From contig CAJNDS010002446.1 in the NCBI GenBank assembly GCA_905221605.1, forward strand, positions 365,537 through 429,536: a stretch of 64,000 nucleotides of DNA, read 5' to 3'. Each line of letters opens with the position of its first letter. Positions within the stretch are counted from its first letter, which is position 1. Positions 46,653 to 57,869 of this stretch are shown here, one piece after another. The notes below the pieces were generated by a model. The model did not search any database. It saw only the letters and a program-made list of their open reading frames with translations, and was not told where the DNA came from. The translations under genes and the position numbers were made by a program. This DNA is from Symbiodinium natans. Taxonomy: Eukaryota; Sar; Dinophyceae; Suessiales; Symbiodiniaceae.

Positions 46653-46805
46653 GGCTGTGTGTGTGTGTGTTTTTTTTTTTTTTGGAAAGGGTGGGGGGGC
46701 GGGGGGGGTGGGCGGGGGGGTGGGGGCGGGGGGGGTGGGCGGAGGGGTGGGCGGGGGGGGGGGGTGGACGGGGGGGGGGGGGGTGGGTGGCAGGGCGGGG
46801 GGGCA
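46653..46805. repeat. TG run, T run and long G-rich tract
   Basis: TGTGTGTGTG and a T run are followed by about 120 bases of GGGGGGTGGGCGGGGGGG-type sequence with many G4+ runs, suited to G-quadruplex formation on the + strand. It lies between zinc-finger and PARP-region exons. Confidence 0.9.
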
Positions 46806-46844
46806 TCATCAAGCATCCCGTCAGGCCGGTGATGGGCCGCCGTG

Positions 46845-47480
46845 GCGGATCGTACCCGCTGATGCTGTAGAGATCGAAGCCCTGAGGCTGGCGATGCGAT
46901 CAGGCGCCCAGAGGTTTGCTGAAGCTCCCAACTCGAAAGTCCGAAGACCACGATACCCCGCAGCGAGGAGGGACGCTGGGTGGTCGGGACCAGCGAGCTC
47001 CCGGCAGGCATTCAGGACTTGCCATCCCGGGCCAATTCGGTAACTCCTCATGGTTGGCAACAAAAAGAGAGGCAAAGACTGAGATCAACACACACACACA
47101 CACATGCCGGTTGCTAAATGATTAATAGTATTATTGTAAAAAATCATATAGTAATAGTAATAGTTGTTATAATATTAATTATTATTATGCTGGTCTTAAA
47201 GGTGCCTATTTTGGAACAGTCCCCAAGGTACCTCTCTTGGGCTTCGGTCTCACCGGTTTTAGTGCAGAGGGGATGTGCGGAAGGCCTAAGCCCAAAACCC
47301 TGTGCATCTTTGGGGGTGGGGGGGGGGGCGGGGGGGTGGGGTAAATTCTTAAGCTGCTACATCACCGCAGGATTTCAACTGCATGCCGCCTGGCGTCTTC
47401 AGCATCCAGGACAGCTTGTTTTCCCAAACTGGGTTAGAAGTGGGGGGGCGGAGCGAGTTCAGAAAAGCTGAGAACAGGCA
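46845..47480 (+). CDS. Probable exons linking the zinc-finger array to the PARP domain
   Basis: The + strand reads WRIVPADAVEIEALRLAMRS then GAQRFAEAPNSKVRRPRYP (about 46843-46960), and after GCAG at about 47370 FNCMPPGVFSIQDSLFSQTG (about 47374-47433). These have balanced composition and intron-like G-rich sequence between them. They contain no domain I recognise, and the assignment to the PARP gene rests on position and strand only. Confidence 0.35.
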
Positions 47481-47705
47481 TTGGTGAGCGGATGTCAAAG
47501 AGTCCTCCGTTCATCCCATGCCCACGGAAAGGTTAGTGCTCAAAACTTCTTTTGAGTACAATCAGTATTTTCTCGGGGTGCGGCAAATGCTAAAGGGCCC
47601 ATACTGAATCGACCACAGGTTTTAGAGAACAGTTTGACCATGTGGAGGAGGCTGCAAGGAGGTTGCATGCCCATTCTGACGCTGCGTTGGATTCTTGTTT
47701 GACAG

Positions 47706-49372
47706 GCCTTTGGGGCAAATATGCCATGGAACGCGAGAACCTGCGCCAGAGCCCTGCGCAGCATTCAAGCCGATGAGTGCTTAGACTCAGACGTCTTCAT
47801 GAAAGTTTGAGTTCAGGCAAGGCCAAGTTTAGCTGAAGAGCTTTGCGCAAGGGATGTCGACGCGTCACAGCTTGTCAATCAAATCCTTTGACCCCTGGGT
47901 CTTGACTGTCCAAGGGTTGATCTGAAGTCAATTTCCGGCGCGGTGCCACCAGCGCAACTGCGTCGTGAGTATGTGGCCGAGCTTGGTTTGATCAGAAGCA
48001 GTGTGCGGCCACCGGTCACAGCTGTCACATCAGGTGGAGATGGCTGAGAAGCTGCCAGCCGAGCTTTTCAGCGACATCAACGAGGCATGCGGACGAGTCG
48101 CAGGTTTCGATAGAGACGGCTCCGCTCCAACCACAAACGGTTTGATCAATCGGAGCCAGCTTGCTTCCCTTTGAACCGCTACTGTCGAGGTCTTCCTTTC
48201 CCACGGCACAGCACCGGAAAGCAGCTGTGATGTGATGGATGCAGAGACGTTGCAGATGGGCAGTAGATCTGTCCCAGCGTGTTGCATTGATTTCTTTGGC
48301 GTTCTCTTCCTCTTTTCATAAGCTGTTCCTGCAAAGGCATCCTGCCCATCTTGAGCGGTGGAATGAATGAGCGTTTCAGCGGTGGCCTATTCGGCAACGG
48401 TACCTACCTGGCTGAGGACAACCTGTAAACTGACTTCTGTCAGTCCTGCAGCTCCACAAAGACTCGCGCATGGTGAGTTGCTAGAATTGCTTTCCCCGCT
48501 CCCTTGCTAGAGCCCCGTGGAAGGACATTGGGAAGAACGACCAATACTGCAGGCAAGCCTTTAGCTCATGCTACACGGTCTGACAACCTTGCGTGGCACT
48601 GATGGACACAGATGATCAGGGCTGGTAAAATTCTGTCCAGGGCGCACTCTCCGGGGAATCATTCAGAGTTGCGGAAGCTGCTTTATGACGACACCGGCAT
48701 CAGCCATCCAGGCCAGCTTGAGTAGAGGTCAAGCAATGTTGAGAAGTCCTAAATCTCCATGCCTCGTATAGGTAATGTCTTCTACATGTTTGTGTGTCGG
48801 ACTCTGCTCGGCTACATCATCCGCACGACGCCTGGTTAGAGGACACACCAGGTGATTTCAGGTCCATGCCTGTTTCACCATTGTGGGTTGTGGTGCTGGG
48901 ATGGGGCCAGTCCTTGTGCAGTAAGGAGAATTTCGTGCAATTTAGGTCTTAGGGCTTAGGCTTTGTTTCGGATCCAAGGAGGGACGGCAAGGCGGATATC
49001 GACCACAATGGTCGCAGCATCTGGTCCTCCCATCAACGAGCCTCGTACCTGAGTTTGGAGCCTCCTTTTTTTCGGCTTCGGATATGGGTGCCGTTTCTGC
49101 ACACTTAGGAGAGCTCGCTCTGATACCCAGCTCAAATCCTCCAGTACTCCACCACAGCCTTTTGGCAGAGACTGGTGGAGTGATAGCAGCTTGGCTGGTA
49201 TGTCTGACATGCCTTGAAAATGTGACCTCCTTCCTGCACCCGCGAATGTCAAGTGTCGGAAGAGTGGACCAGCATCCCCTGCTGGTCAGCACAGGCTCGG
49301 TACCGTGAGTTCATGGTCTTCCACGGCTCACGGATTTATCCAGAATACCTGGTGGCCTACATGCGCACCTAG
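47706..49372 (+). CDS. Poly(ADP-ribose) polymerase-type ADP-ribosyltransferase, complete catalytic domain
   Basis: PARPs transfer ADP-ribose from NAD+ to proteins, usually in nucleus or cytosol. The fold is readable exon by exon: LWGKYAMERENLRQ (from about 47708), LPAELFSDINE (ends 48084), VFLSHGTAPE (48190-48220), ILPILSGGMNERFSGGLFG then NGTYLAE (48337-48416), DIGKNDQYC (48524-48552), RAHSPGNHSELRKLLYDD (48641-48711), GNVFYMFVCRTLLGYIIRT (48772-48829), DGKADIDHNGRSIWSSHQR (48979 onward), ELALIPSSNPPVLHHSLLAE (about 49111-49170) and REFMVFHGSRIYPEYLVAY, with TAG at 49370-49372. The NAD-binding His (HGT), Tyr (GTY) and catalytic Glu (YPEYL) of the H-Y-E triad are all present, so polymer synthesis is possible. 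Introns are 60-149 bp: five GC-AG, one GA-AG and one GT-AG, plus one unresolved near 49.03-49.11 kb. The N-terminal region is uncertain; zinc fingers upstream may belong to the same protein. Confidence 0.88.
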
Positions 49373-49479
49373 TAAGCAAATGACGCCAGTTCCCCGCGAT
49401 GCAAGCCACGTGGCATCTGGAACTGGGGCAGGCTGCTGCAGTGTGTGATTAACGGAAAGTTAACGATTCTGCAGCCTGC

Positions 49480-51160
49480 CAAAGAGATGCGGGTGGAGGG
49501 TCTTTTAACTGGGGCGCATGGTGAGTCTTCAAGCGAAGAGCAGAGCGCATCGTGCTGCGTCGAGTTGTACAGTGGGACCTCGACAGCTTAGCGAAAAGCT
49601 GCGGAAGGGTATGCCTGGCCCATGAGTTGTCCGTGGCTGCATTGTCAGTTTCTTCTATCAAAAGCACTATCCCATTTAGGGTCCCTGTCGTCCTACGGCC
49701 CCTGCAACTTAGGGTCCACCGACACCATAAGAAGTAGAACTGACCACATACATGACCAAGCAAAGCTCCAAGCTGTCAAAAATTTAGGGTCTCGGGCCCA
49801 AGGTGCGGAACCCTTTCGACTTCACCCGCTCGCTGTTGAACCACATGGGCCCGGCTCCCAGGCACTGACACCCAGAACCGCAATTAACCCGCAACCCCAA
49901 ACCCTAATCTCCACTGCCCAAAGACCGCAAGTCTACAGAGTCACCTTCTAAGCTTGCCAAGGCCTGGTAACCAACGTGACTTGTGAGGAGGATCAGCTCT
50001 TCTCTTGGGCCTGGTCCTTGCGAGCCTTGTGGCCTTCAGGGGCTTCGTAAAGGCTATGTTGCTTTGAAATGCCGTGCTCGTCGGTGTCTGATGGACAGGT
50101 TGAACAGGCATCTGTTGATGAATGGGAGATGGCACAAAGAGTACCATCCGCCTTATCAGCAGTAGTTGCTGTTGGCCATGATGGCTGGTGTATCGGTTTC
50201 TGCACATGCTGTGCCCACAGCGACAGCCGCGATGCCCAATCGCAGACCTCGCGACACTAAGCCACCAGGCCTTTCCGACCAGACAGCAAATGTGCTTGAG
50301 GCCCCAGGTCGTTTGCCGACGCACTTCAGCCGCGGCAAGCAGCAATACTTGGACGTTGCCTTGCATGGCCTCAGGCCCGAGACTGCTACCAAGCGTCAAG
50401 AGGTTAGCAGTAGCAGTAGTATCATTCGCATATTCATGTTCGACTAGTGTTGCGACGTTGCTGCTGTTGTGCCAGATGGTTGGGAGTGCAACAAGATCAA
50501 CAATAAGTTGCAGAACTTTTAGTCGCTGCCGGAGCTGTTTTTTTTTGCTGTTTCTGCTTTTTAGAGTGTGATGCCCTCCCCATTCGAGATCTGTGCTGTC
50601 TGCAGCTGGCCAGGTATAGCGGCTTTGTCGATGCTGTTGTCCAGCGATGGGCATTGGTAGTTGACGAATACCTTCAGTGCCCTCGGGACCCGTGCTTCTT
50701 GCCGACGACAGCTGCCATGTCCGTTGCGAGCTTGTTTCAGCTGGCAGACATCGCTGCATGTTTCTGCAGGACTTTGCCCTTGTGCGCTATGAGGAGTCAG
50801 ATCAGCACAGCCTTTAGCAGGTGCTATTGTAGCTGCTTGCGGTGCCATTCTTACACCGTTGAGAGGACTTCTCTTCCGACCCTGTCTGGGAGACGTCGGG
50901 CACTCAGTGCCAGATGTTTCTGGAACCTTCTCCTTACTCGTCACCACCACCACTAGCATCATCAGCATCATCATCATCATCATCATCAGCATCATCATCA
51001 TCATCATCATCAGCATCAGCATCAGCATCAGCATCATCAGCATCATCATTGGCAGCAGCAACTAAGACATTGAAAAAGCTCATTCTCTTTCTTGAATTGA
51101 ATTTTCTATGCTTTCCCGCGCCCGAGTTCTTATGCTCAACTGTGTGGGGGTTTCCCTTGC
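49480..51160 (+). CDS. Unrecognised exons downstream of the PARP gene
   Basis: The best exon follows TTTTAG at 50564 and reads ECDALPIRDLCCLQLARYSG then FVDAVVQRWALVVDEYLQCP and RDPCFLPTTAAMSVASLF (about 50566-50745), with regular helical spacing. Others are QPAKEMRVEGLLTGAHGESS (about 49473-49532), VRNPFDFTRSLLNHMGPAP (about 49803-49859) and TKPPGLSDQTANVLEAPGRL (about 50258-50317). The minus strand is open for 272 codons (49941-50759), but its composition is poorer over the best + exon; I favour the + strand, in line with the neighbours. No family is recognised. Confidence 0.33.
50945..51060. repeat. ATC/AGC trinucleotide microsatellite
   Basis: CATCATCATCATCATCAGCA-type repeats with interspersed AGC. 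It encodes poly-Ser or poly-Ile/Ser in + frames and poly-Met on the minus strand. Confidence 0.9.
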
Positions 51161-51324
51161 TGTCCCTTCTCTAGTCTCCGGCGCGTGGCATCGAGTTTGG
51201 ATGGCTAGTCACGAAAGCTAGCTCCTTCGGAGCTTGCGGGAGTTCTTGCTTACCACTTTGTTGTTGGGTCAGCAGCACTCAAGGGCCTTAATCTCCGATA
51301 TATCGGATATCGGAGGTTTAAGGT

Positions 51325-51356
51325 GCCGTGCCCCGCCCCCCCCCCCCCCCCCCCAA
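51325..51356. repeat. Poly-C run
   Basis: About 22 consecutive C after GCCCCG, preceded by the partly palindromic CTCCGATATATCGGATATCG at about 51293-51312. Confidence 0.85.
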
Positions 51357-52284
51357 GCCATACAAGGATTCCTTTCAAGAGGGCCCCCACACCCCCGCCC
51401 CTTCTCACCTCGGCAAGTGAGAAGCGGCGGACCGATGATGCTGCTGATCCCTAGGTCCCCCATTGTTAACCAATATTTCTGGCGAGTTTTGCTATCGCTG
51501 TTGCAGTGCAGGTGTCTCCTGCATGAGCTTGCGTTGTTTGATCTCCGAACTGCCGAACCGGTTCGCATGACAGCAAGCAAACGAAGGGTGTACTAGACGA
51601 GCTTGCTTTGTGAGAAGTCAGAAGATGTTTTCTATGTATGAACTCTTTCGTACACAATGAAGACTACACGCATGCATCGAACCAACTCTGTCACTATGAG
51701 CTTGCATTGCACGCAGCAAGACAGTGAAGAGTATCCTGTAGGAGCTTGCCTTGTGTGATTTCCAACATTTAGACGAACCGGTTTGCGTGACAGCAACCAA
51801 GCGAACGAGTGCCCTGGACGATCTTGCATGTGTGTCCTATGTATGACCTGAGCTCATGTGTCAGAGAGTGCGATGTGCATGGCATTTTCGACATTTTTTG
51901 TACATGCATACTGCCCGCTAACGGGAGAAGATAGGGCGACACTGTCCGCAGTGCCCTCACTTTCGTTCGCCCTGCTGCCATGAAGTCAGAAAAATCCCGC
52001 CGCGGCAGATAAGCCACAGATCTATTTCTCATGCGTTGCGAGAGGGACGACCGGGAAAGATGAGAAGACAGCACACCCGTAGCCTGACAGCCAAGAGCCG
52101 GAAAGCAATAACCCTGAGCCCTGCACAGCCCTAGAAGACCGATTCATGCTCCGCCCGGGCTTAAGAGCTGAAAGCCCTACGATCAAGAGCCGACCAGTCA
52201 CCCCAAACTAGCCCCCGAAATAAGGAGGTCCATGCCACATGCATTTGCTACCCGAAACCCTTTGAATGCTCAGGCGACGGCTCC

Positions 52285-52917
52285 TGGATGCGCTTGGCTA
52301 TGCACACCTTTGGGGTAAGGGTGCCGAGGAGAAGCTCTAGATTGAACTCGAGGTTTCAGGGCTATGTTCAATCCATCTTCACGAACCAGTGTTGTAAGCT
52401 TAAGTTGAGTAGCTCTAGGCTCTCCAGTACATTGCAGATAGCATCTCCTCTTGCAGGAACGGGTGCGTCAGACAGCAAAGGCCCATGATTGCACGCTGAG
52501 CAATCACCGCAAAATCTTGGTCTGTGTGCCCGCCCACGAGGTGCAGTATCAGACAAAGGGGCAGCGTGGGCGCAATCCCGAAGAGGCAGTGCGTTCCAGC
52601 TTGCCAGCTTGTCTTCCCCGCTTTTGCCTGATGTAGGTGTTTGGCCCTTGGATGCCAGGAGCTTACTCGCACATGGGGCTATCTGCATTTTGTTTTCAGG
52701 GGATCCCAGCACAACCCCCTCCCTTTCTTTGAAAGGCTGTAGGACAAGTTTGGGTGAGCGCAGCAATGCCCCAAGTTGGCAATATCGTCAAGAAGGGCGA
52801 TCGACCAATAGTTCGACGGGAATGCCGCCGGCCCCTGTTTCAAAAGCGACGCATCAGAGCGGCCCTGAACATGGTCCTGAACACCGGGGTTCAGGGGTCA
52901 CTTCTGTATGCGTGATC
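52285..52917 (+). CDS. Unrecognised exons
   Basis: After TTGCAG at about 52456 the + frame reads ERVRQTAKAHDCTLSNHRKI then LVCVPAHEVQYQTKGQRGRN and PEEAVRSSLPACLP (about 52457-52620). A second segment reads QVGNIVKKGDRPIVRRECRR then PLFQKRRIRAALNMVLNTG (about 52772-52890) and ends at TGA near 52915. LLDALGYAHLWGKG (about 52277-52318) may be an earlier exon. The basic character of the second piece suggests nucleic-acid or ribosome contact, but no domain is recognised. Confidence 0.35.
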
Positions 52918-52924
52918 ACACAGG

Positions 52925-53925
52925 CATGACGATCGGTGCCTTTTTGGCTGAAGACGATCGTCAGCCGTTGACCCCCCAAAGGGATCTTGATTTCAAATTT
53001 GACCCACCCACCCACCCTGTTGAGCGAGGAAGGGGGTTTCGGTCTTTTACTTCGTTAGTCATCGTGTGTATGCCCGTTCGGGTATGTACGTGATGATTCC
53101 ACGGGAAGTGGGTACGAGGTTCGAGACCGTTCCCTGCCTGAGCTCCTTGCTATGGGGTCGGGGTTTCGATCGTGGGTCGTGAGTTTGTTTGCTTTGACCT
53201 CGACGCTCGTCCCCATGCCTGAGCGTTCGAAAACAGTTGTGTCTTGACTGTGGTGTGATCAGCGAGTCCCGAGCGTTCGCATGTGGAAGTGCGGAAGTCT
53301 CGCGATCGGCAACCTGGTCTCCTAACCCAGAAAGGCCGCGAGTGGCCGGTGTAACCTCGGGCTTTAGGCGCGAAGCTGTGAGTCGAGACTTGGAGACCAG
53401 GCCCTCCGGCGGGTGGTGGCAAGGTTGGGTTTAAGGCTCAGGGTTTGAGGGTTGTTTTTCGCCCGCTGTGGCCTCTCACCCTCTGTGGGTGGCAGCCGGG
53501 GCTAGGGTCCAGGGCTTTGGGACTTTAGGCTTTAGGGTTAAGGGTCTTATTGGGGTGGAGGTGAGGGTTGGGGCCCCTATATGTTCAGCCCCAGCACCAA
53601 AAAATGTGCAAACCTGCAAGAGCACTACCCAAACCGTAAACCCTGAACCCTAAACCCAAAAACCCTGTGGCTGCTCCAGCGACTCAGGCTTGCCCGCCTC
53701 GTTGCTGCAGCCGCAACCTTGGGGGCTTCTGTGCACCTTGAGGGGTCATGGGATTCGGGTTAAAGCGGGGCGATGTAGGGCTCAGGAAAGTTTAGGCTTG
53801 TAAGGGTAGCTTGCGCTCGCGGCTTCGGAGTTTCGAGGGAGTTTTTGAGATGGTTTGGGGGGTGCGGAAGCAACTCATTTCTTTTACCTTCGTTGTAGGA
53901 AGATTCGTGCAGTGCAGCAGCCTCC
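52925..53925. other. Intergenic or intronic stretch with telomere-like text
   Basis: GGGTTTAAGGC, TTTAGGCTTTAGGG and AACCCTAAACCC phrases occur at about 53425-53665. A + frame (53237-53434) and a minus frame (53150-53422) overlap; neither shows a domain. I see nothing else. Confidence 0.35.
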
Positions 53926-53927
53926 TG

Positions 53928-54153
<226 letters not shown>

Positions 54154-54701
54154 GTACAACTATTACTACTACTGCGACTGCGACTCAGAAACGAGATCCA
54201 ATGAGAGATCTCCATCAAAAGACAAAAGATTGGGATCCTCACGAGGCTTCTGCTCGGGAATGCCCCAAATGAGATCCAGAAGGAAATTCATGGATATCCA
54301 AAGCCAGGAATGACATTCTCAGAGTATCGGTGTAGGAGGCTTCTGCTCCCAAAAGCACCAATTAAGAAATAGGATGTGAGACCCAACCAGGAACCAATCC
54401 AAAGCAAAACAAAACACAACGAAACTTTCGCGTTCTCCAAGATGCCCTGTCGTGCTTAAAAGCCCGCCACCACCCCCAATTAACAGGGCATCCCAGAAAG
54501 GCGAAAAGAGAAAAGAGAGAAGACAAAGGTTCCCAGTCGCAACAGTAAAATCATCGATACAAGAGACTTCTGGTCCCAAGGGCGACATGAAAGTTTAAAT
54601 CATATAAAACCCCAAGCACTCACATCTGCCATCAATCATCATAGCTCACCTGCGCTGGGGGGGATGTCCTGATCAGAATAGACATCGTGTCTCCGACTGC
54701 T

Positions 54702-54702
<1 letters not shown>

Positions 54703-54751
<49 letters not shown>

Positions 54752-54860
54752 CACCACCACCACCACTACCACTACTACTGCTCCTCCTACTGCCACTGCC
54801 ACTGCCATTGCTCCTGCTCCTGCTCCTCCTGCTCCTCCTCCTCCCTCCTGCTCCGCTCCT
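54703..54860. repeat. (CGACCA)n then CTC/CTG-rich microsatellite
   Basis: Tandem CGACCA hexamers (about 9 copies) pass into CCACCACCACCACTACC and then CTCCTGCTCCTGCTCCTCC. It gives poly-Thr in the + frame and Arg/Gly/Ser-rich text on the minus strand. Confidence 0.9.
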
Positions 54861-54959
54861 GATGCTGCTGCTGCTAACCATCACCGCCACTCCACTACAA
54901 CTGCCATCTATTCAAGCTGTTGGTGTTATTGTCATTGTAGGGTGCGAATCGAATCTTGC

Positions 54960-56000
54960 CTCCAGGTCCGAACGCGAGCAGAGCTCTTGGGATATGGCTC
55001 ACTTTTACCAGCCGTTCAGGCTCGGACTGGTGCAGGGTGTGTGCTTACTGTTGTTGTGAGTACCTGTTCCGCTGACTATGTTGACAGCTCTCAGCTGATC
55101 TGCTTGGGGTTTACGGTTTGGGGCAAACCCTAAAACCCCTCGCCAAAGATGCAGATTCTGTGGCTGCAAACAAGGACGCTCCCGAAGATTGGGCTCCGAT
55201 CGATGTGCCGCCCACGCCTGCGGTGGGCAGCGCCTGCTGAGAGCAGGAAAAAAAGGGGCCGGAAATACAGGAACCTGCTAGGGCTGTAGGTTTCAGGGGC
55301 ATCTATGGGGGGCTTTGTTGGGGTGTTGTTCGAAGCGCTGGCGTCTCAAGTCTTGCTGGGGCAACTGTCACAGCGCCTCTCGGTGCTAACCCCACACCCC
55401 AAACCCCAAACCTCAATTCTGAAAAACTATGCCGCGCCCCCGCAGGTTTTCGCACAGCACGCCGAAGCACTCTGGGGTCCTGGGAAGCAGATACCAGCTT
55501 TCGAGGCCGAGCCATCTCGGCTTTGGGGTTTAGGGTTTGCTGTTTAGGCCTCAGGGTTCATAAGGTCCCGTAGGGTTTACGTGTAAAGTTTGTTGGTTTA
55601 GGGTTCAGGGTTGGGCATAGGTAGTCGGCTCCAGTCTAGGCCCTAAGCCCTGAACCTACACCCCAACCCAATACACAAAGCGTCCACGAGCCCTCGAAGT
55701 ACAAAGACGTGCCGAAGCGGAAAACTCCCAAAAACTCCCAGAGTTCTGGAGGGTTCTGCGGCCCTGCAAGGCCCCCAACTCCCAAACCCTAAACCATAGG
55801 CCCTGACGACTGCAGCATTGAACCTCTCCAACTCTAGAGGGGGTCAGGTTGTCAGGGCGCCAGCCGCGCCCCCTGCACCGGGACCTGAGGAGGAGACAAA
55901 ACGCCCCTGGCTTGGTCGGGGGTTTTCCGGTTTAGAGTCGAAGATCGGGCCTTTGCGCTTCGAGTTTCTGGGACACTTCAGGGTTTTTGGGTTTTGGATA
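54960..56000 (+). CDS. Unrecognised exons, one with a stop
   Basis: Coding-like + strand segments are SEREQSSWDMAHFYQPFRLG (about 54967-55026), KDADSVAANKDAPEDWAPID then VPPTPAVGSAC ending in TGA at 55238-55240, GVLFEALASQVLLGQLSQ (about 55319-55372), VFAQHAEALWGPGKQIPAF (about 55447-55503) and VVRAPAAPPAPGPEEETKRP (about 55851-55910). Each is flanked by GGTTTAGGG- or CCCTAAACC-like sequence. The acidic, Pro-rich composition suggests disordered protein; no domain is recognised. The TGA may end a gene or be read through by an undetected splice. Confidence 0.32.
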
Positions 56001-57200
56001 GGTTTTCCGGTTCCTTTCTCGTCCCACCCGGTACATACGACCCATCTAAGGGATGTAGAAGGGATGGTGGGATGATGAAGGGTCCCTTCGGGGGGAGTTT
56101 TTCGCACCTTGGGCCTTCAAGGTTGGTTGTACTTTCTCTTTGAGCTTGTTTGCTTGGAGGTTTAGGCCCTAAGGCTCTTGTATAATGAACCTCTTACAGG
56201 GAATGTATGGGGCGTTTCCGAGATTAGGGGTGCCTTATATGGGTCCTTATTGTAAGGGAATCCTACTGCTTTGGCCTGGATTTCTTGAACAGGTTCTATG
56301 ATTCAAAAAACATGCAGAACACATGGGGTCAGAAATGGAGATACCAATGTTGGCTTTCGTGAAGATGGCAGTCGGGCAGTTGCACTGCCAAGGACCCACG
56401 CCACTGCCACCTGACATCACGTCACTGAGGCCAGGGGGCCTGTTCCAAACCATTTCGGGGTCTGGGGGAAGCGAGAAAACAAGCTGCATAGGCCACACGA
56501 TCACTGGTCTGGAGGTTTCGTGCTGGTGACTGGAAGCCAGGACAGTCCAGCGGAGGCGGAGGCCTGAGAATGTTGGCTAAGACTAAGTAAGGCGTGCCCC
56601 GAAATGTTCTTAGATTTGGGCTGGGCAGGAGGCAAGCAGCCGCCGCTGACAGCGACTGGCGGGGTGCTTGGGATGTGAGGCCTTTAGACAGTCCTGCATC
56701 CAGCAGCGAGGATGGAAGCTCTAATTCAATTTATGTCTCACTGGCAATTGATTGCATTTGCTGTGCTGCTGTAGTGGGGGAGTGCTGGAAGTGAACATAA
56801 GAGAGGGTCTAACCGGTCTAACCCGCCTTTGACTTCAATCTTGCTCTTCACGGCTTACGCATAGAGACAAGGGAGGGAAGGCATGTTCAACGCACTGAGC
56901 CATGCACTATTCTGGCATTCTGGTTAGAAGCAGGCAACAACGTTTGGGGCAGGGCTGGCGGGGGTCTTTGGGTGCAGGGCAATTTAGGAGCCATCCAGAA
57001 ACTGAGAGTCGGGGGATGAACACGCACATGCTATCAGAACTGGAGGAAACGAAAAGGAGAAGAAGGATAAATCATACAGGGACTGAGGGTGGAGAGCCAA
57101 CTCTCAGGTGTTGCGCCGTGGGCCTTCAAAGGGGGGGCCAGGGGCCCGGTCGCTATGATCCGCCGACGATGCGGTGCCCTGTAAAGCCGTTAAACAAAGT
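56001..57200 (+). other. Stretch with only weak open frames
   Basis: Open + frames at 56323-56529, 56594-56794 and 56902-57204 have no recognisable domain, and a minus frame (56247-56504) overlaps the first. They could be exons of the flanking unrecognised genes or chance. Confidence 0.25.
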
Positions 57201-57374
57201 CTGAGGCTGGCAACAGCACATCGAAGCAGCCGCCGGTAACCGTCACTGGGGTGGCGCCCTGGGCATTCAAGAAGGCCGGTTTTGTGAAGGGGCGCCCCCT
57301 ACCCCTGAAGCCTCAAGACCTCAAGCCCTGAGCCCTCTACTTCCCGAGGCCCTCATCTGGTCCAAAGCCCTCAC

Positions 57375-57690
57375 TTAACCCTAAACCGTAAACCTAAAAC
57401 TGCAAACCCCAAACCCCAAACCCTAAACCCCCTAAACCCCCTAAACCCCCTAAACCCCCTAAACCCCCTAAACCCCCTAAACCCCCTAAACCCCCTAAAC
57501 CCCCTAAACCCCTAAACCTAAAACCCTGCAAACCGCATCAAACCCTCCGAAGCCAGACTCTCAGGATGCCGCGCCACCGCCACCCCCACCTCCCAAGCTG
57601 AACAGCTTGGAGGAGACTCCGGAGGCCCGTTCCATTTAGGGGTTTAGGGTTTGGGGTTTAGGGTTTAGGGTTTGGGGTTGAGGGAGAGCA
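57375..57690. repeat. Expanded CTAAACCCC 9-mer and telomere-like tracts around a short exon
   Basis: 57421-57510 holds about nine tandem copies of the 9-mer CTAAACCCC. 57637-57690 has TTTAGGGTTTGGGGTTTAGG in the opposite orientation. Between them is a coding-like Pro-rich segment (PKPDSQDAAPPPPPPPKLNS then LEETPEARSI, about 57547-57636) ending at TAG 57637-57639. So an exon appears framed by inverted telomere-like tracts. Confidence 0.75.
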
Positions 57691-57869
57691 GGTTCTGGGG
57701 TTAACGGATGTTCAGGGATGTTTGTGGCTGTTTTGAGATGTTTGGGGTTATTTAGGTTGGCTTCTAGGGACGTTTGGGGAATGTTTGCGTTAGCTTCTCC
57801 CGGGTTTGGGGCTTTCTGGGTTCTTGGGATTCTGGAGTTGCAGGGTTTATTGGGTCTAGGTTCAAAGGT

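Noticed and set aside
49941-50759. 272-codon open frame on the minus strand
   Set aside because: No domain; a + strand exon at 50566-50745 has more protein-like composition and a clean acceptor, and neighbours are all +. Kept only as an alternative.
57375-57530. Chromosome end (true telomere)
   Set aside because: Unit is a mutated 9-mer, flanked on both sides by non-telomeric DNA and coding-like exons.
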